NCBI GenBank assembly: GCA_030655735.1
Contig: JAUSPK010000030.1
Span: 1-13,193 of the forward strand
Source of the DNA: Syntrophales bacterium
Lineage (GTDB): Bacteria > Desulfobacterota > Syntrophia > Syntrophales > UBA2210
Direction: 5' to 3'
Length of the DNA: 13,193 nucleotides
The notes under the pieces were generated by a model. The model saw only the letters and a program-made list of their open reading frames with translations, was not told where the DNA came from and ran no database searches. The translations under genes were made by a program, and so were the position numbers. Every line of letters begins with the position of its first letter. Positions within the stretch are counted from its first letter, which is position 1. Below, one piece after another: positions 1-5,640 of the stretch.

Positions 1-378
1 CTCCGGATTGGTCAGGTCTTTCCCGATATGGTGCGTGTTTACATTGCCATACATGTCAATCTGGCCAAACCCGAGGAATGCGATATCCACGTACCCATTG
101 GCGGCCTGGCCGAAAGAATAGGCCATTTCCTGTATAACGGCGGACTTTCGCCAGGTAAAGGGATCACCCACAGACCAGGGCATATCACCCGCGATGGGAT
201 CCTGACCGCCGGATTCGTATACCATCGTAATGTTAGGGGCATGGGTCCTGTGCGCAAGTATGGCCGCCACCATGGGAAGCCCTGTTCCCACATACACAAC
301 GGTGGAATCCTCTATCTGCAGTGATATAAAATATGCCAGCATCTCCAGGGCATTTGCCGGTGCGTCATTTGTAGCCAT
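1..378 (-). CDS. CoA-transferase beta subunit (glutaconate CoA-transferase subunit B-like), 3' end outside window
   Basis: Read from the ATG at 378 to the window edge, this gives 126 codons without a stop. The protein fits the beta subunit of class I (family I) CoA-transferases, closest by eye to GctB of Acidaminococcus. It has the GTGLP segment at residues 31-35, a YESGG motif with Glu55 where GctB has its catalytic Glu54, and a GQIDMYGNVN block near residues 105-114. In the family this glutamate attacks the acyl-CoA and then carries CoA as a glutamyl-CoA thioester, moving it between carboxylic acids in the cytoplasm. The start is preceded by a purine-rich AGGAAGAGGG. It lies 28 bp after the alpha-subunit stop, so the two are almost certainly co-transcribed and form a heteromer. 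The acyl substrate cannot be read from the sequence. The related IpdB of steroid-ring degradation is an alternative, but retention of the glutamate favours a transferase. Confidence 0.88.
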   Translation of the reverse strand, partial: MATNDAPANALEMLAYFISLQIEDSTVVYVGTGLPMVAAILAHRTHAPNITMVYESGGQDPIAGDMPWSVGDPFTWRKSAVIQEMAYSFGQAANGYVDIAFLGFGQIDMYGNVNTHHIGKDLTNPE

Positions 379-406
379 AAACGTTCCCTCTTCCTGAGAT
401 TATCCT

Positions 407-1498
407 TCAGTAGTAAATACCCGTGTCCGTATCGGGCGTGTACTCCTGGTAGCTAAAGTCAATATCCTCGTTATCACTCTCCGCGGCCTTCGTCTGGCGG
501 CGCGCCTCGGCGATCCATTTCGCCCCTCCAAGCTTTTCGACGAATTCAAACTGGTCTCTTGTATTCATCATCCACTCGTCGTGAAATTCCCTGGACCGTT
601 CTTCATTCCCCCCGCCGTAACGCAGGAGTTTCTCCCACCACTGACGCGCCCAGTAGTAGTACCCCGGCATATTGCCCGGCACGGCCCCAAAGGGGAGTTC
701 TACCACGGCGTCTGCGTAGATGAAGGGGATGATGACGCCTTTCTTGTGATATCGAAGGTCGATCTCCGGGACTATCTCCTCCGCCGTAATGATCACCTTC
801 CGGCACGCGGCGGCGGCTGCGGCATCATTGACCACCGGGCCATAGATACACGCGTTTCCGTATTTGTCCGCGACCTGAACGTGGATAAAGACCACGTCCG
901 GGTAGAGGGCGGGTATGAACACCACCGGATCCGGATCATCCCTCATGGGATTTTGCATCGTCTTGATATAGGGGTTGTGCTTCATGATGTCCGAGCCGAG
1001 CATCTGCTTGCTGAACAGGCCGGGGGCGCCAAGCTGCGCCGCCTTGAGGCCCTGCGCGATACCGCCGTGGCTCCATTCTGAAAGGATCGTTACGTTTCCC
1101 TCCTTGAGGTTACGCGAGTAGTTGCGATCCGTTCCGCGCATCTCCGCTCCTATGTAAGCGTTATGGGAGAACTTGACCACGTCGTAGTTGATCATGTAGC
1201 TCTGATTCGAGGTGGGGGCACCTATTGCCTGCAGGTCCTTTTTCCCCTGTCTCATGATCTCAAAGTAGGCCTGAAGGCACGTTCGGACGTAGGCAAAGCC
1301 TGCATCGAATAATATGTCGCCATTGCTTACGTACTCGGCCACCGCTTCTTTGAGGGATATCCGTTTGTCCACCTTGCCCCTCGGTTTTTTGAGGTGGGCT
1401 GCGCGCGCCGACTCAAAATCGACCAGGCGGTCCAGGAGGACGGTATCTTCGATGTGGAGATTCTGTAAGGCCTCACGGTTGTAGCTGAATGTACTCAT
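407..1498 (-). CDS. CoA-transferase alpha subunit (glutaconate CoA-transferase subunit A-like)
   Basis: This 363-residue protein aligns by eye with GctA of Acidaminococcus. The core begins near residue 45 (RISLKEAVAEYVSNGD) and includes WSHGGIAQGLKAAQLG (residues 142-157), an IHVQVADKYGN block (205-215) and AEEIVPE (239-245). The alpha subunit helps bind CoA and the acyl group, while the catalytic glutamate is in the beta subunit encoded 28 bp downstream. The start is taken as the ATG at 1498, with AGGAGA about 7 nt upstream; an in-frame TTG 21 bp earlier lacks such a site. Two additions stand out against GctA (about 320 residues): roughly 44 extra N-terminal residues and an acidic, tyrosine-rich C-terminal tail. 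Neither resembles a signal peptide, so a cytoplasmic location is inferred. A candidate sigma-54 promoter 145 bp upstream suggests activator-controlled expression, as for a catabolic operon. Confidence 0.88.
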   Translation of the reverse strand: MSTFSYNREALQNLHIEDTVLLDRLVDFESARAAHLKKPRGKVDKRISLKEAVAEYVSNGDILFDAGFAYVRTCLQAYFEIMRQGKKDLQAIGAPTSNQSYMINYDVVKFSHNAYIGAEMRGTDRNYSRNLKEGNVTILSEWSHGGIAQGLKAAQLGAPGLFSKQMLGSDIMKHNPYIKTMQNPMRDDPDPVVFIPALYPDVVFIHVQVADKYGNACIYGPVVNDAAAAAACRKVIITAEEIVPEIDLRYHKKGVIIPFIYADAVVELPFGAVPGNMPGYYYWARQWWEKLLRYGGGNEERSREFHDEWMMNTRDQFEFVEKLGGAKWIAEARRQTKAAESDNEDIDFSYQEYTPDTDTGIYY

Positions 1499-1525
1499 AT
1501 ATATCTCTCCTGCAACCAATGTCGG

Positions 1526-1549
1526 GTACCCGGAACAGGCTCCGGGTAC
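1526..1549 (-). repeat. Perfect 9-bp inverted repeat in the CoA-transferase leader
   Basis: GTACCCGGA and TCCGGGTAC flank a 6-nt loop. In the minus-strand transcript the stem ends about 15 nt before the AGGAGA ribosome binding site of the alpha-subunit gene. No T-run follows, so it is not an intrinsic terminator. It could stabilise the mRNA, affect translation initiation or be a protein site; which of these is unknown. Confidence 0.6.
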
Positions 1550-1583
1550 AGAAAACCGGGAGATCCGGCGTTGTTAGGTTCTG

Positions 1584-1631
1584 AAAAAACTGCGTTGAGT
1601 CTTCTGAAAGGTAGACTGCCAGAAACTCAAC
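1584..1631 (-). terminator. Terminator-like hairpin at the start of the predicted CoA-transferase leader
   Basis: On the minus strand, GTTGAGT plus TTCTG pair with CAGAA plus ACTCAAC. This gives a 12-bp stem (1620-1631 with 1594-1606) carrying one bulged G at 1601 and a 13-nt loop. GCAG then a run of six T (1589-1584) follows. The T-run starts four bases after the stem and the stem is not very GC-rich, so efficiency is uncertain. It lies just downstream of the candidate sigma-54 promoter, so it could be an attenuator of the CoA-transferase operon. It could instead be the terminator for read-through from sufCB. Confidence 0.45.
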
Positions 1632-1642
1632 CCCATTACACT

Positions 1643-1658
1643 AGCAACAAGGGTGCCA
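1643..1658 (-). promoter_or_regulatory. Candidate sigma-54 (RpoN) promoter for the CoA-transferase operon
   Basis: The minus strand reads TGGCAC, five bases (CCTTG), then TTGC. This matches the -24/-12 consensus, with the invariant GG (1657-1656) and GC (1645-1644) separated by exactly 10 bp. The predicted transcription start is near 1632, giving a leader of about 133 nt. Promoters of this class need an AAA+ enhancer-binding activator, which fits inducible catabolism of a carboxylic acid. No activator gene is complete in this window, and no expression data are available. Confidence 0.62.
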
Positions 1659-1870
1659 CGGCGGGGCCAATGAAATGCCTTTGGGAGGCGAATGAATGAT
1701 TCGGATGGGTTACATGGGATAATAATCTGGAATTCTTTTAAAAAGGGAAAAGGCCGGGGAGAGAAGGAGGGTTTGAGGGTAAAATAGACATAATACGTTC
1801 GATATTGGCACGTAAAATAGGGATAACCCCAAAATTAGGGGCAATAACGCACATATTGAAGTGCGCTTTA

Positions 1871-1885
1871 AGAACGTTACGTTCT
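1871..1885. promoter_or_regulatory. 15-bp palindrome, possible activator or repressor site
   Basis: AGAACG and CGTTCT flank a 3-bp centre, forming a perfect dyad. Its centre is about 246 bp upstream of the predicted sigma-54 transcription start, a plausible though rather distant place for an enhancer site. An isolated ACGTTC half-site recurs at 1795-1800, 84 bp away (about eight helical turns). It could equally be a short hairpin downstream of sufB. The cognate protein is unknown. Confidence 0.35.
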
Positions 1886-1957
1886 AATGGCGAACATATT
1901 TTTCTGTGTGTGCATACAAACCACGTGGCAGGAGGCCATTTCTGGTCTCGATGGAAC

Positions 1958-3169
1958 CTACATGACCTCCTTCTGGCTCAGCTCCACCGCGCGATCGATC
2001 TCAGCCTTGAGCGGCGCGGGAAGATCGGGGATGTCTACACTCAGGAATCCTCTCACGATCGTTGCGGTTGCCTCCTCCTCCGACAGACCGCGCGACATCA
2101 GATATAGGATCTCTTCCTGTGCGATCTTGCCGACCGCCGCTTCGTGCGACAGCTCAACGCCGTCAACCATACCTTTCAATTCGGGGATTGCATGCATGAT
2201 ACCCCCATTGAGGATAAGGCCGTGACATTCAAGGTGGCCTCTGACTCCCGGCACCTCAGCGACGATATCTCCGCGGGAGATAATATTCCCTCCGTTGGTG
2301 ATGGCCCGCGAGACGATCTCCGCGCGCGTGTCCTTCGCCTTGAGATAAATGCGCCCGCCCACATCCAGCTCCGAACCGGGACTTCCGACAAGAAGGCTGT
2401 AGGAACGGGCCACGGCCCCTTTCCCCACAAGATATATCGTCGGGTACATCTGGACGGACTTGACCGGTTTCATGGAGATGTAATTGCTGAGGAAGAGGCC
2501 GCCCTTTTCGACTATTCCCACGGACCTGGGCCGCACCACCACGTCCTGTGCCCAGTGATGAATCATGGAAAAGCTCAGCTTGGCGTTCTTCTTCACATAA
2601 AATTCCGAGATCCCCACGTGAAGGCCCCGCTTCACATGCGAGGCGCTGGCGCAACCGGAGATGATGTGCAGTTCCGAGTCTTCTTCCGCTATAATGATAT
2701 TGTGCACATTCTGGCTGAACCCCTCCTTTTCAAGGTAGAGGCATGCCTGCGCCGGGAGGGTGATCTTTTTCCCCGGAAGTGCCCGGATCACATAGCCGTT
2801 CTGGAGATCGAGGCGGGCGCGTGCCGTATACTTGTCCGTATCCACAGACGCCAGCTTCCAGTAATACTCCTTTAGCCAGTCCATCTCTTTGAGCGCCTTC
2901 TTGATGGGGATGATCTCCAGACCGTCCTGATGTGAACCGGAGTGAATAGAGATACCATCCTTCTGGATATACGTACCGGCGCGATCCTTCTCGCTGATAT
3001 CAAGCCCGGCAAGGGCCATTTTTTCCTTGTCCGCGTCAGGCATCAGCTTCAGATCTTTCACATCGACATGCGTGGGGGATTCGAGGGAATAGGTATCCAG
3101 ATCGATATCCGGCCCGATGACCGCTTTTTTATCCTTCGCCTCGTGGGCCTTTTTGTCTAAGCCGCGCAT
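1958..3169 (-). CDS. sufB: SufB/SufD-family Fe-S cluster scaffold protein (SufB-like)
   Basis: This 403-residue protein belongs to the SufB/SufD beta-helix family and would form the scaffold on which Fe-S clusters are built with the SufC ATPase in the cytoplasm. The C-terminal half is the recognisable part: HLECHGLILNGG, LSHEAAVGKI and MSRGLSEEEATATIVRGF line up by eye with E. coli SufB. Cys315 in the LEC motif falls where E. coli SufB has its essential Cys405. The protein is shorter than E. coli SufB (about 495 residues), as in minimal two-gene systems. The start is the ATG at 3169, with AAGGAG 8 nt upstream. A GTG nine bases earlier sits too close to that site. The ATG overlaps the end of sufC by 13 bp, implying translational coupling. 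No cysteine desulfurase or SufE/SufU gene is adjacent, so the sulfur donor is unknown. Confidence 0.85.
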   Translation of the reverse strand: MRGLDKKAHEAKDKKAVIGPDIDLDTYSLESPTHVDVKDLKLMPDADKEKMALAGLDISEKDRAGTYIQKDGISIHSGSHQDGLEIIPIKKALKEMDWLKEYYWKLASVDTDKYTARARLDLQNGYVIRALPGKKITLPAQACLYLEKEGFSQNVHNIIIAEEDSELHIISGCASASHVKRGLHVGISEFYVKKNAKLSFSMIHHWAQDVVVRPRSVGIVEKGGLFLSNYISMKPVKSVQMYPTIYLVGKGAVARSYSLLVGSPGSELDVGGRIYLKAKDTRAEIVSRAITNGGNIISRGDIVAEVPGVRGHLECHGLILNGGIMHAIPELKGMVDGVELSHEAAVGKIAQEEILYLMSRGLSEEEATATIVRGFLSVDIPDLPAPLKAEIDRAVELSQKEVM

Positions 3170-4002
3170 CGTGCACACTCCTTGTATCCCACCTTCCTAA
3201 TCTGCTTGAATATCTCCGCCGGGTGGCCCTTCCCCGCCACCACGCCTTTGTAGAGGACCAGTCCCTTATCCGCCGTCACATAATCGAGGATAAACCCCGT
3301 GTGCGTGATGATCAGTCCCATCTTCGATCGGGTCTTGCCCAGCTGCACTGCCGTCTTAAAGGGTGTTTCCCTTTGAGACGGCTGTGCCGGTTCACACGAT
3401 TTTGCGGTTTTACAGGGACTTGCCGCCTCACACTGCCGTGCACCCTTGCACGGTTGCTCCTCATAATCCCGCTGCAGGAGACGATTGATCGTGTTTCCTA
3501 TCAGGGAGATATTTTCGAGATCAACGCCTGATTCAGGTTCGTCAAAAAGCGCCAGATCGGGATCCTGGGCCATCAGCTGCAGGAGTTCGGACCGCTTGAT
3601 CTCGCCCCCCGAGAACCCCACATTGATGTCGCGGTCAAGAAAATCGGTGAAGTTCATGCTCTCGGCAAGGGCATCGACATCGACACCGCCCTTCGAGCAG
3701 GCTTCAATGATCCGCCTTGTCTTCAGGCCCTGTATGCTGGGCGGCCGCTGATAGGACATTCCGATCCCAAGCTGCGCCCGGTCATCGATCGTCATATGCG
3801 TGATATCCTCACCCTTGAATGTGATCTTTCCGCCGGTCACCTTATACTGCGGATACCCCATGATCGTCATCAAGAGAGAGGTCTTCCCCGATCCGTTCGG
3901 TCCGAACAGGATATGTGTCTCTCCGGGAAGGATCTCCAGATCCACGTGCTTGAGGATCTTCTTGTTGCCCAGTTTCACCTGCAGGTCTTCTATCAGTAAC
4001 AT
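3157..4002 (-). CDS. sufC: SufC ABC-type ATPase of Fe-S cluster assembly, with a Cys-rich insertion
   Basis: This 281-residue soluble ABC ATPase powers the SufB scaffold. Visible motifs are Walker A GPNGSGKT (34-41), the Q-loop YQRPP (from residue 84), the signature FSGGE (130-134), Walker B LALFDEPE (150-157) with the SGVD D-loop, and the switch histidine in ITHTG (His234). The normal family length is about 250; the excess is an insertion at roughly residues 178-226, between the D-loop and the switch histidine. It contains 12-residue repeats and cysteines at 185, 191, 197 and 203. All catalytic motifs are intact, so the ATPase is probably functional. The C-terminus ends in ECARCAA, a CxxC pair (276, 279). 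The ATG at 4002 has AGGAGA upstream. It is the first gene of the pair, behind a candidate sigma-70 promoter. Confidence 0.92.
   Translation of the reverse strand: MLLIEDLQVKLGNKKILKHVDLEILPGETHILFGPNGSGKTSLLMTIMGYPQYKVTGGKITFKGEDITHMTIDDRAQLGIGMSYQRPPSIQGLKTRRIIEACSKGGVDVDALAESMNFTDFLDRDINVGFSGGEIKRSELLQLMAQDPDLALFDEPESGVDLENISLIGNTINRLLQRDYEEQPCKGARQCEAASPCKTAKSCEPAQPSQRETPFKTAVQLGKTRSKMGLIITHTGFILDYVTADKGLVLYKGVVAGKGHPAEIFKQIRKVGYKECARCAA
3346..3453. repeat. Palindrome-rich repeat tract inside sufC
   Basis: The tract encodes the extra segment of SufC. It holds a 14-bp inverted repeat with one mismatch around a 5-nt loop (3350-3363 with 3369-3382), a perfect 7-bp stem with a 4-nt loop (3436-3442 with 3447-3453), and smaller GCGG/CCGC and TGTG/CACA stems between them. 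The 9-bp word CACTGCCGT occurs at 3346 and again at 3431. On the coding strand, two 36-nt units (3382-3453) encode related 12-residue repeats beginning PCK. Arrays of hairpins are uncommon in coding DNA; the origin of the tract is unknown. Confidence 0.65.
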
Positions 4003-4038
4003 TCCGTCTTCTCCTCGAACCCGGGAATTTATGGTGCT

Positions 4039-4066
4039 CTATTATGCCTCTCCTGTAAAAAGTCAA
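4039..4066 (-). promoter_or_regulatory. Candidate sigma-70 promoter for sufCB
   Basis: The minus strand reads TTGACT (4066-4061), a 16-bp spacer and TAATAG (4044-4039). Transcription would start near 4032, about 30 bp before the sufC ATG. No clear iron- or Fe-S-responsive operator could be recognised. Confidence 0.5.
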
Positions 4067-4112
4067 CACAAATTTTCTCATTCCAGTGTTTCCGTTAACA
4101 TAATCATAAAAC

Positions 4113-4192
4113 AGGAAATGGCAAGTTCTTCAGCGCGGAGGCGGCATTAACAGGTTTGTACGGGCACGACATTTTATCGCCTTGCCATTCCT
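4113..4192 (-). terminator. Possible lysC terminator: long-loop inverted repeat
   Basis: On the minus strand AGGAATGGCAAG (4192-4181) can pair with CTTGCCATTTCCT (4125-4113) with one bulged base, and TGTTTTA follows. The 55-nt loop is long for an intrinsic terminator. A competing 6-bp pairing, GCGGCA next to the lysC stop with TGCCGC further on, is also possible. The position between lysC and the sufC promoter fits termination. Confidence 0.35.
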
Positions 4193-4197
4193 GCCGC

Positions 4198-5598
4198 TCA
4201 TCGTTTGCGGAGGGAAGGGGGGGGGTAACCAAACAGATCCGGGTCGGGATCCTTGAAGAATGTCTCGTGCAGCCTGGCGATGACGGAGGGGATATCGGTC
4301 TCATTCACCACGAATGTAAAGCTTATCGGTGACGCGCCGTGCGCAACCATATCGATATTTATCCCGTCAAGATTTCGAAACACGAGTGAGGCAAGACCGC
4401 GGGCGGTCCGGATATTTTCACCAACCAGGGAGATGGTGCCCTTTTCCCCGAAAATGTTCACCGTGCCCAGGCGCGACAGCTCATCTGTGACGCATTTACT
4501 GCTCTCGGAGGCACTGACGGCCATGACCATGCCCGCATTGGAAGTCGTCATGACAGAGGGCGTGATTCCTTCCCTGTCAAGGACGTCAAAGACCGCCCTG
4601 AAGAAACCGGCCGGATTGGCACGGGCATCCGGGACAATGCTGACGATACACACAGACCTTTTGTAGGCAATGGATGTGATGACATTGCTGCCGCTCTTTG
4701 CAGATGCCGTTATCAGGGTGCCCCCGCCCTCCGGTTGCCGGGAATTGTAGATATGCACCGGAATGTCCTTGCTGCGCGCCGGTTCAAGTGTGTCAGGATG
4801 TAAGATCTTCGCGCCGAAGAAGGTCAGCTCCGACGCCTCTTCAAAAGAGATCTTTTTGATGGTGCGCGCCCCCGCGAAGATGGATGGATCGGCTGTCATA
4901 ATGCCGTCGACATCTTTCCATATCTGTATATCCGAAACATCGAGCGCCGCGCCTACCAGTGAGGCGCTGAGGTCGGACCCCTCAAACCCCAGGGTCGTGG
5001 TGTCACCGCCCCGGGTGGAACCGATAAAGCCCTGGATAACAGGAACGCACCCGGATGACACCAGGGGAAGCACATCTCTCCGAATGCCGAGACGGGTAAG
5101 ATCGTCCACCGGCCTGGCCCCGGTAAACCGCTCATCCGTGATGATGAAGGCGCGCGCATCCAGCCATCGGGCGTCGATACCCCGTTGGCGAAGGGCCGAC
5201 GCGATGATTGTAGTCGCGACCAGTTCGCCGTACGAGAGGATTCTGTCCTGACTTCGGGGCGTCAGTTCCCGCAGGACGGACAGGCCCTCCAGTAGTTCCT
5301 GAAGCTCTTCAAAATATCGTTCAAGGGCCGTCCGGATGTTGTTCTCTTTAAAATCAGGGGTGAGACCCCTCGCCATAGCAACGTGGTATTCGCGGATTGC
5401 ATCCAGCTCACGAGCAGCCTCCTTATCCATTCCCTCTGCCGAGAGCCGTGCGATATTCAGCAGTTTGCGCGTCGTTTTGCCCATGGCGGAGTTGACCACC
5501 ACCGGACACAGATCGAGCCGGGAATGGATAATCTCCACCACCCTCCTGACCGAATCGATATCCTCTATCGACGTCCCCCCGAATTTCATGATGATCAT
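4198..5598 (-). CDS. lysC: Aspartate kinase
   Basis: This 466-residue monofunctional aspartate kinase would phosphorylate the beta-carboxyl group of aspartate, the first step towards lysine, threonine, methionine and diaminopimelate for peptidoglycan. The N-terminal amino-acid-kinase domain shows KFGGTS (5-10), SAMGKTT (37-43), SYGEL (122-126) and KDVDGIMTADP (228-238). The C-terminal third (about 310-450) has the look of two ACT domains, implying allosteric feedback. The motif usually written GRGGSD reads GFEGSD here (204-209), replacing the arginine that in E. coli LysC (Arg198, from memory) contacts aspartate. The SAMGKTT form of the N-terminal motif suggests a distinct but genuine branch of the family. 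The ATG at 5598 has GAGGGG 5 nt upstream. It starts 42 bp after rimO and is probably the last gene of the uppP-ftsK-rimO-lysC transcript. Confidence 0.9.
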   Translation of the reverse strand: MIIMKFGGTSIEDIDSVRRVVEIIHSRLDLCPVVVNSAMGKTTRKLLNIARLSAEGMDKEAARELDAIREYHVAMARGLTPDFKENNIRTALERYFEELQELLEGLSVLRELTPRSQDRILSYGELVATTIIASALRQRGIDARWLDARAFIITDERFTGARPVDDLTRLGIRRDVLPLVSSGCVPVIQGFIGSTRGGDTTTLGFEGSDLSASLVGAALDVSDIQIWKDVDGIMTADPSIFAGARTIKKISFEEASELTFFGAKILHPDTLEPARSKDIPVHIYNSRQPEGGGTLITASAKSGSNVITSIAYKRSVCIVSIVPDARANPAGFFRAVFDVLDREGITPSVMTTSNAGMVMAVSASESSKCVTDELSRLGTVNIFGEKGTISLVGENIRTARGLASLVFRNLDGINIDMVAHGASPISFTFVVNETDIPSVIARLHETFFKDPDPDLFGYPPPSLRKR

Positions 5599-5640
5599 GG
5601 TTTCCCCTCACACCGCCAGGTAGGTGGAATTGGCCCTTCT

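Larger units (their letters stand above)
1499..1957. other. 459-bp gene-free regulatory region between sufB and the CoA-transferase operon
   Basis: No credible gene lies here. On the minus strand, from sufB towards the CoA-transferase start, it holds a 15-bp palindrome (1871-1885), two weak hairpins (5-bp CGCAC/GTGCG at 1848-1866 and 4-bp CCCC/GGGG near 1827-1841) that could be a poor sufB terminator, and a purine-rich plus-strand tract (1739-1784). Then come a sigma-54-type promoter (1643-1658), a terminator-like hairpin at the predicted transcript start (1584-1631) and a 9-bp stem just before the ribosome binding site (1526-1549). A 38-codon open frame on the minus strand in the middle of the region has no ribosome binding site and is not called. 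Confidence 0.7.

Noticed and set aside
1804..1818. A second TGGCAC in the gene-free region, on the plus strand
   Set aside because: It lacks the TTGC element at the required spacing, so it is not a sigma-54 promoter.
1738..1855. A 38-codon open frame on the minus strand in the region after sufB
   Set aside because: No ribosome binding site, and pyrimidine-rich low-complexity coding that follows the base composition of the tract.
2144..2875. A 243-codon open frame on the plus strand
   Set aside because: It is antisense to sufB, whose family identity is clear; the high GC content keeps the shadow frame open.
4104..4169. A 21-codon open frame between lysC and sufC with a weak AAGGCG upstream
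   Set aside because: It lies inside the inverted repeat, has no recognisable protein features and only a poor ribosome binding site.
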